A stretch of DNA of 64,000 bases, taken from Bog-473 sp963743785 (GTDB taxonomy: Bacteria > Actinomycetota > Acidimicrobiia > Acidimicrobiales > RAAP-2). Positions 63,778-64,000 of the stretch are shown piece after piece. A program made the translations under genes and the position numbers. Numbering within the stretch: the first letter of the stretch is position 1; every line of letters starts with the position of its first letter. The notes below the pieces were generated by a model that saw nothing but the letters and a program-made list of their open reading frames with translations, was not told the origin of the DNA and ran no database searches. Where the stretch lies: NCBI GenBank assembly GCA_963743785.1, contig CAVURD010000035.1:1-64000 (forward strand). The letters run 5' to 3'.

Positions 63778-64000
63778 GTGGGAGGAGGCGAGCGATGGAC
63801 CTGTGCGCTGGTCAACAACATGCCCGACACCGCCTTCGTCGATACCGAGGAGCAATTCCTGGGCCTGCTCGACGGTGCCTCTGGCGATCAGACGATCGCC
63901 GTGCGCCTCCATACCTTGGAGAAGGTGCCGCGGGGTGAGCAGGCGGCGGCCCGCATCGCCGCCCGATACCTCCCGTTGGCGCAGCTCCGGGGCGACCCGC
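63778..64000 (+). CDS. MetA-like homoserine O-acyltransferase (3' end cut by window edge)
   Basis: Frame from GTG at 63778: CALVNNMPDTAFVDTEEQFL then GLLDGASGDQTIAVRLHTLE. This is the N-terminus of the homoserine O-succinyl/acetyltransferase (HTS, glutamine-amidotransferase-fold) family. Only about 74 residues are visible. GGAGAAGC precedes the GTG. Catalytic Cys and His are outside the window. Confidence 0.72.
   Translation, partial: MGGGERWTCALVNNMPDTAFVDTEEQFLGLLDGASGDQTIAVRLHTLEKVPRGEQAAARIAARYLPLAQLRGDP

Overview
The window is about 64 kb of high-GC (roughly two thirds G+C) bacterial DNA with actinobacterial gene content. It carries a mycothiol-type maleylpyruvate isomerase-like enzyme, luciferase-like (LLM) flavin oxidoreductases, a SufR-like Fe-S regulator, a PimB'-type glycosyltransferase, a class II (B12) ribonucleotide reductase under NrdR-type control, and an aa3-type cytochrome oxidase cluster. 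The mix suggests Acidimicrobiia or a neighbouring deep actinobacterial lineage, but that placement is inference. No rRNA, tRNA, CRISPR array, insertion sequence or phage gene was seen.

Many reading frames are interrupted by single-base shifts (more than 20, several next to homopolymers), while the protein sequence continues perfectly in another frame. This is best explained by uncorrected sequencing indels, not by pseudogenes. Affected genes are given as one CDS spanning the shifts.

Layout. (1) 1-8302, minus: a branched-chain-amino-acid-type ABC import operon with a fused LivH-LivM permease, a very unusual MFS-LivF-LivG fusion, a secreted binding protein, and a GH29 alpha-L-fucosidase running off the left edge. 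(2) 8532-15426: a catabolic island with a Baeyer-Villiger monooxygenase, two amidohydrolases, an acetoacetate-decarboxylase-like protein, an SDR and a TetR repressor. A similar 15-bp box precedes both minus-strand transcription units. (3) 15534-16955: two tandem secreted paralogs with duplicated upstream regions, then a DUF2252 protein. (4) 18695-24204, plus: TetR, zinc-less MDR oxidoreductase, sulfotransferase, two membrane proteins, galE. (5) 24264-26730, minus: a TetR / maleylpyruvate-isomerase-like / MBL-fold / small barrel-protein cluster behind a 35-bp perfect palindrome.

(6) 26808-30042: nrdJ with a recognisable promoter, two NrdR-type boxes and a translationally coupled leader ORF; glpK diverges from it. 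(7) 31729-45320: a respiratory oxidase region with ctaC, ctaD, ctaE, ctaB, two CtaG-like proteins, a cupredoxin, a TlpA-like thioredoxin, two SCO1-domain proteins of unusual architecture, and a 37-38 residue membrane protein. A promoter preceded by repeats phased at 11 bp lies upstream of the main cox operon. (8) 45555-48031, plus: SDR, QueA-like protein and SufR-like regulator joined by ATGA overlaps. (9) 48000-54980: ACT protein, PlsC acyltransferase, SMP-30 lactonase, small oxidoreductase-type proteins, FUSC exporter, aminotransferase.

(10) 55024-60531, minus: an envelope-type operon with a PH/SHOCT membrane protein, zinc ribbon, redoxin, Cys-rich peptide, PimB'-like glycosyltransferase, SRPBCC, ROK kinase and LLM enzyme. 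(11) 60600-64000: rhodanese, SsuD-like monooxygenase, ATP-grasp ligase and the start of a MetA-like homoserine acyltransferase cut by the right edge.
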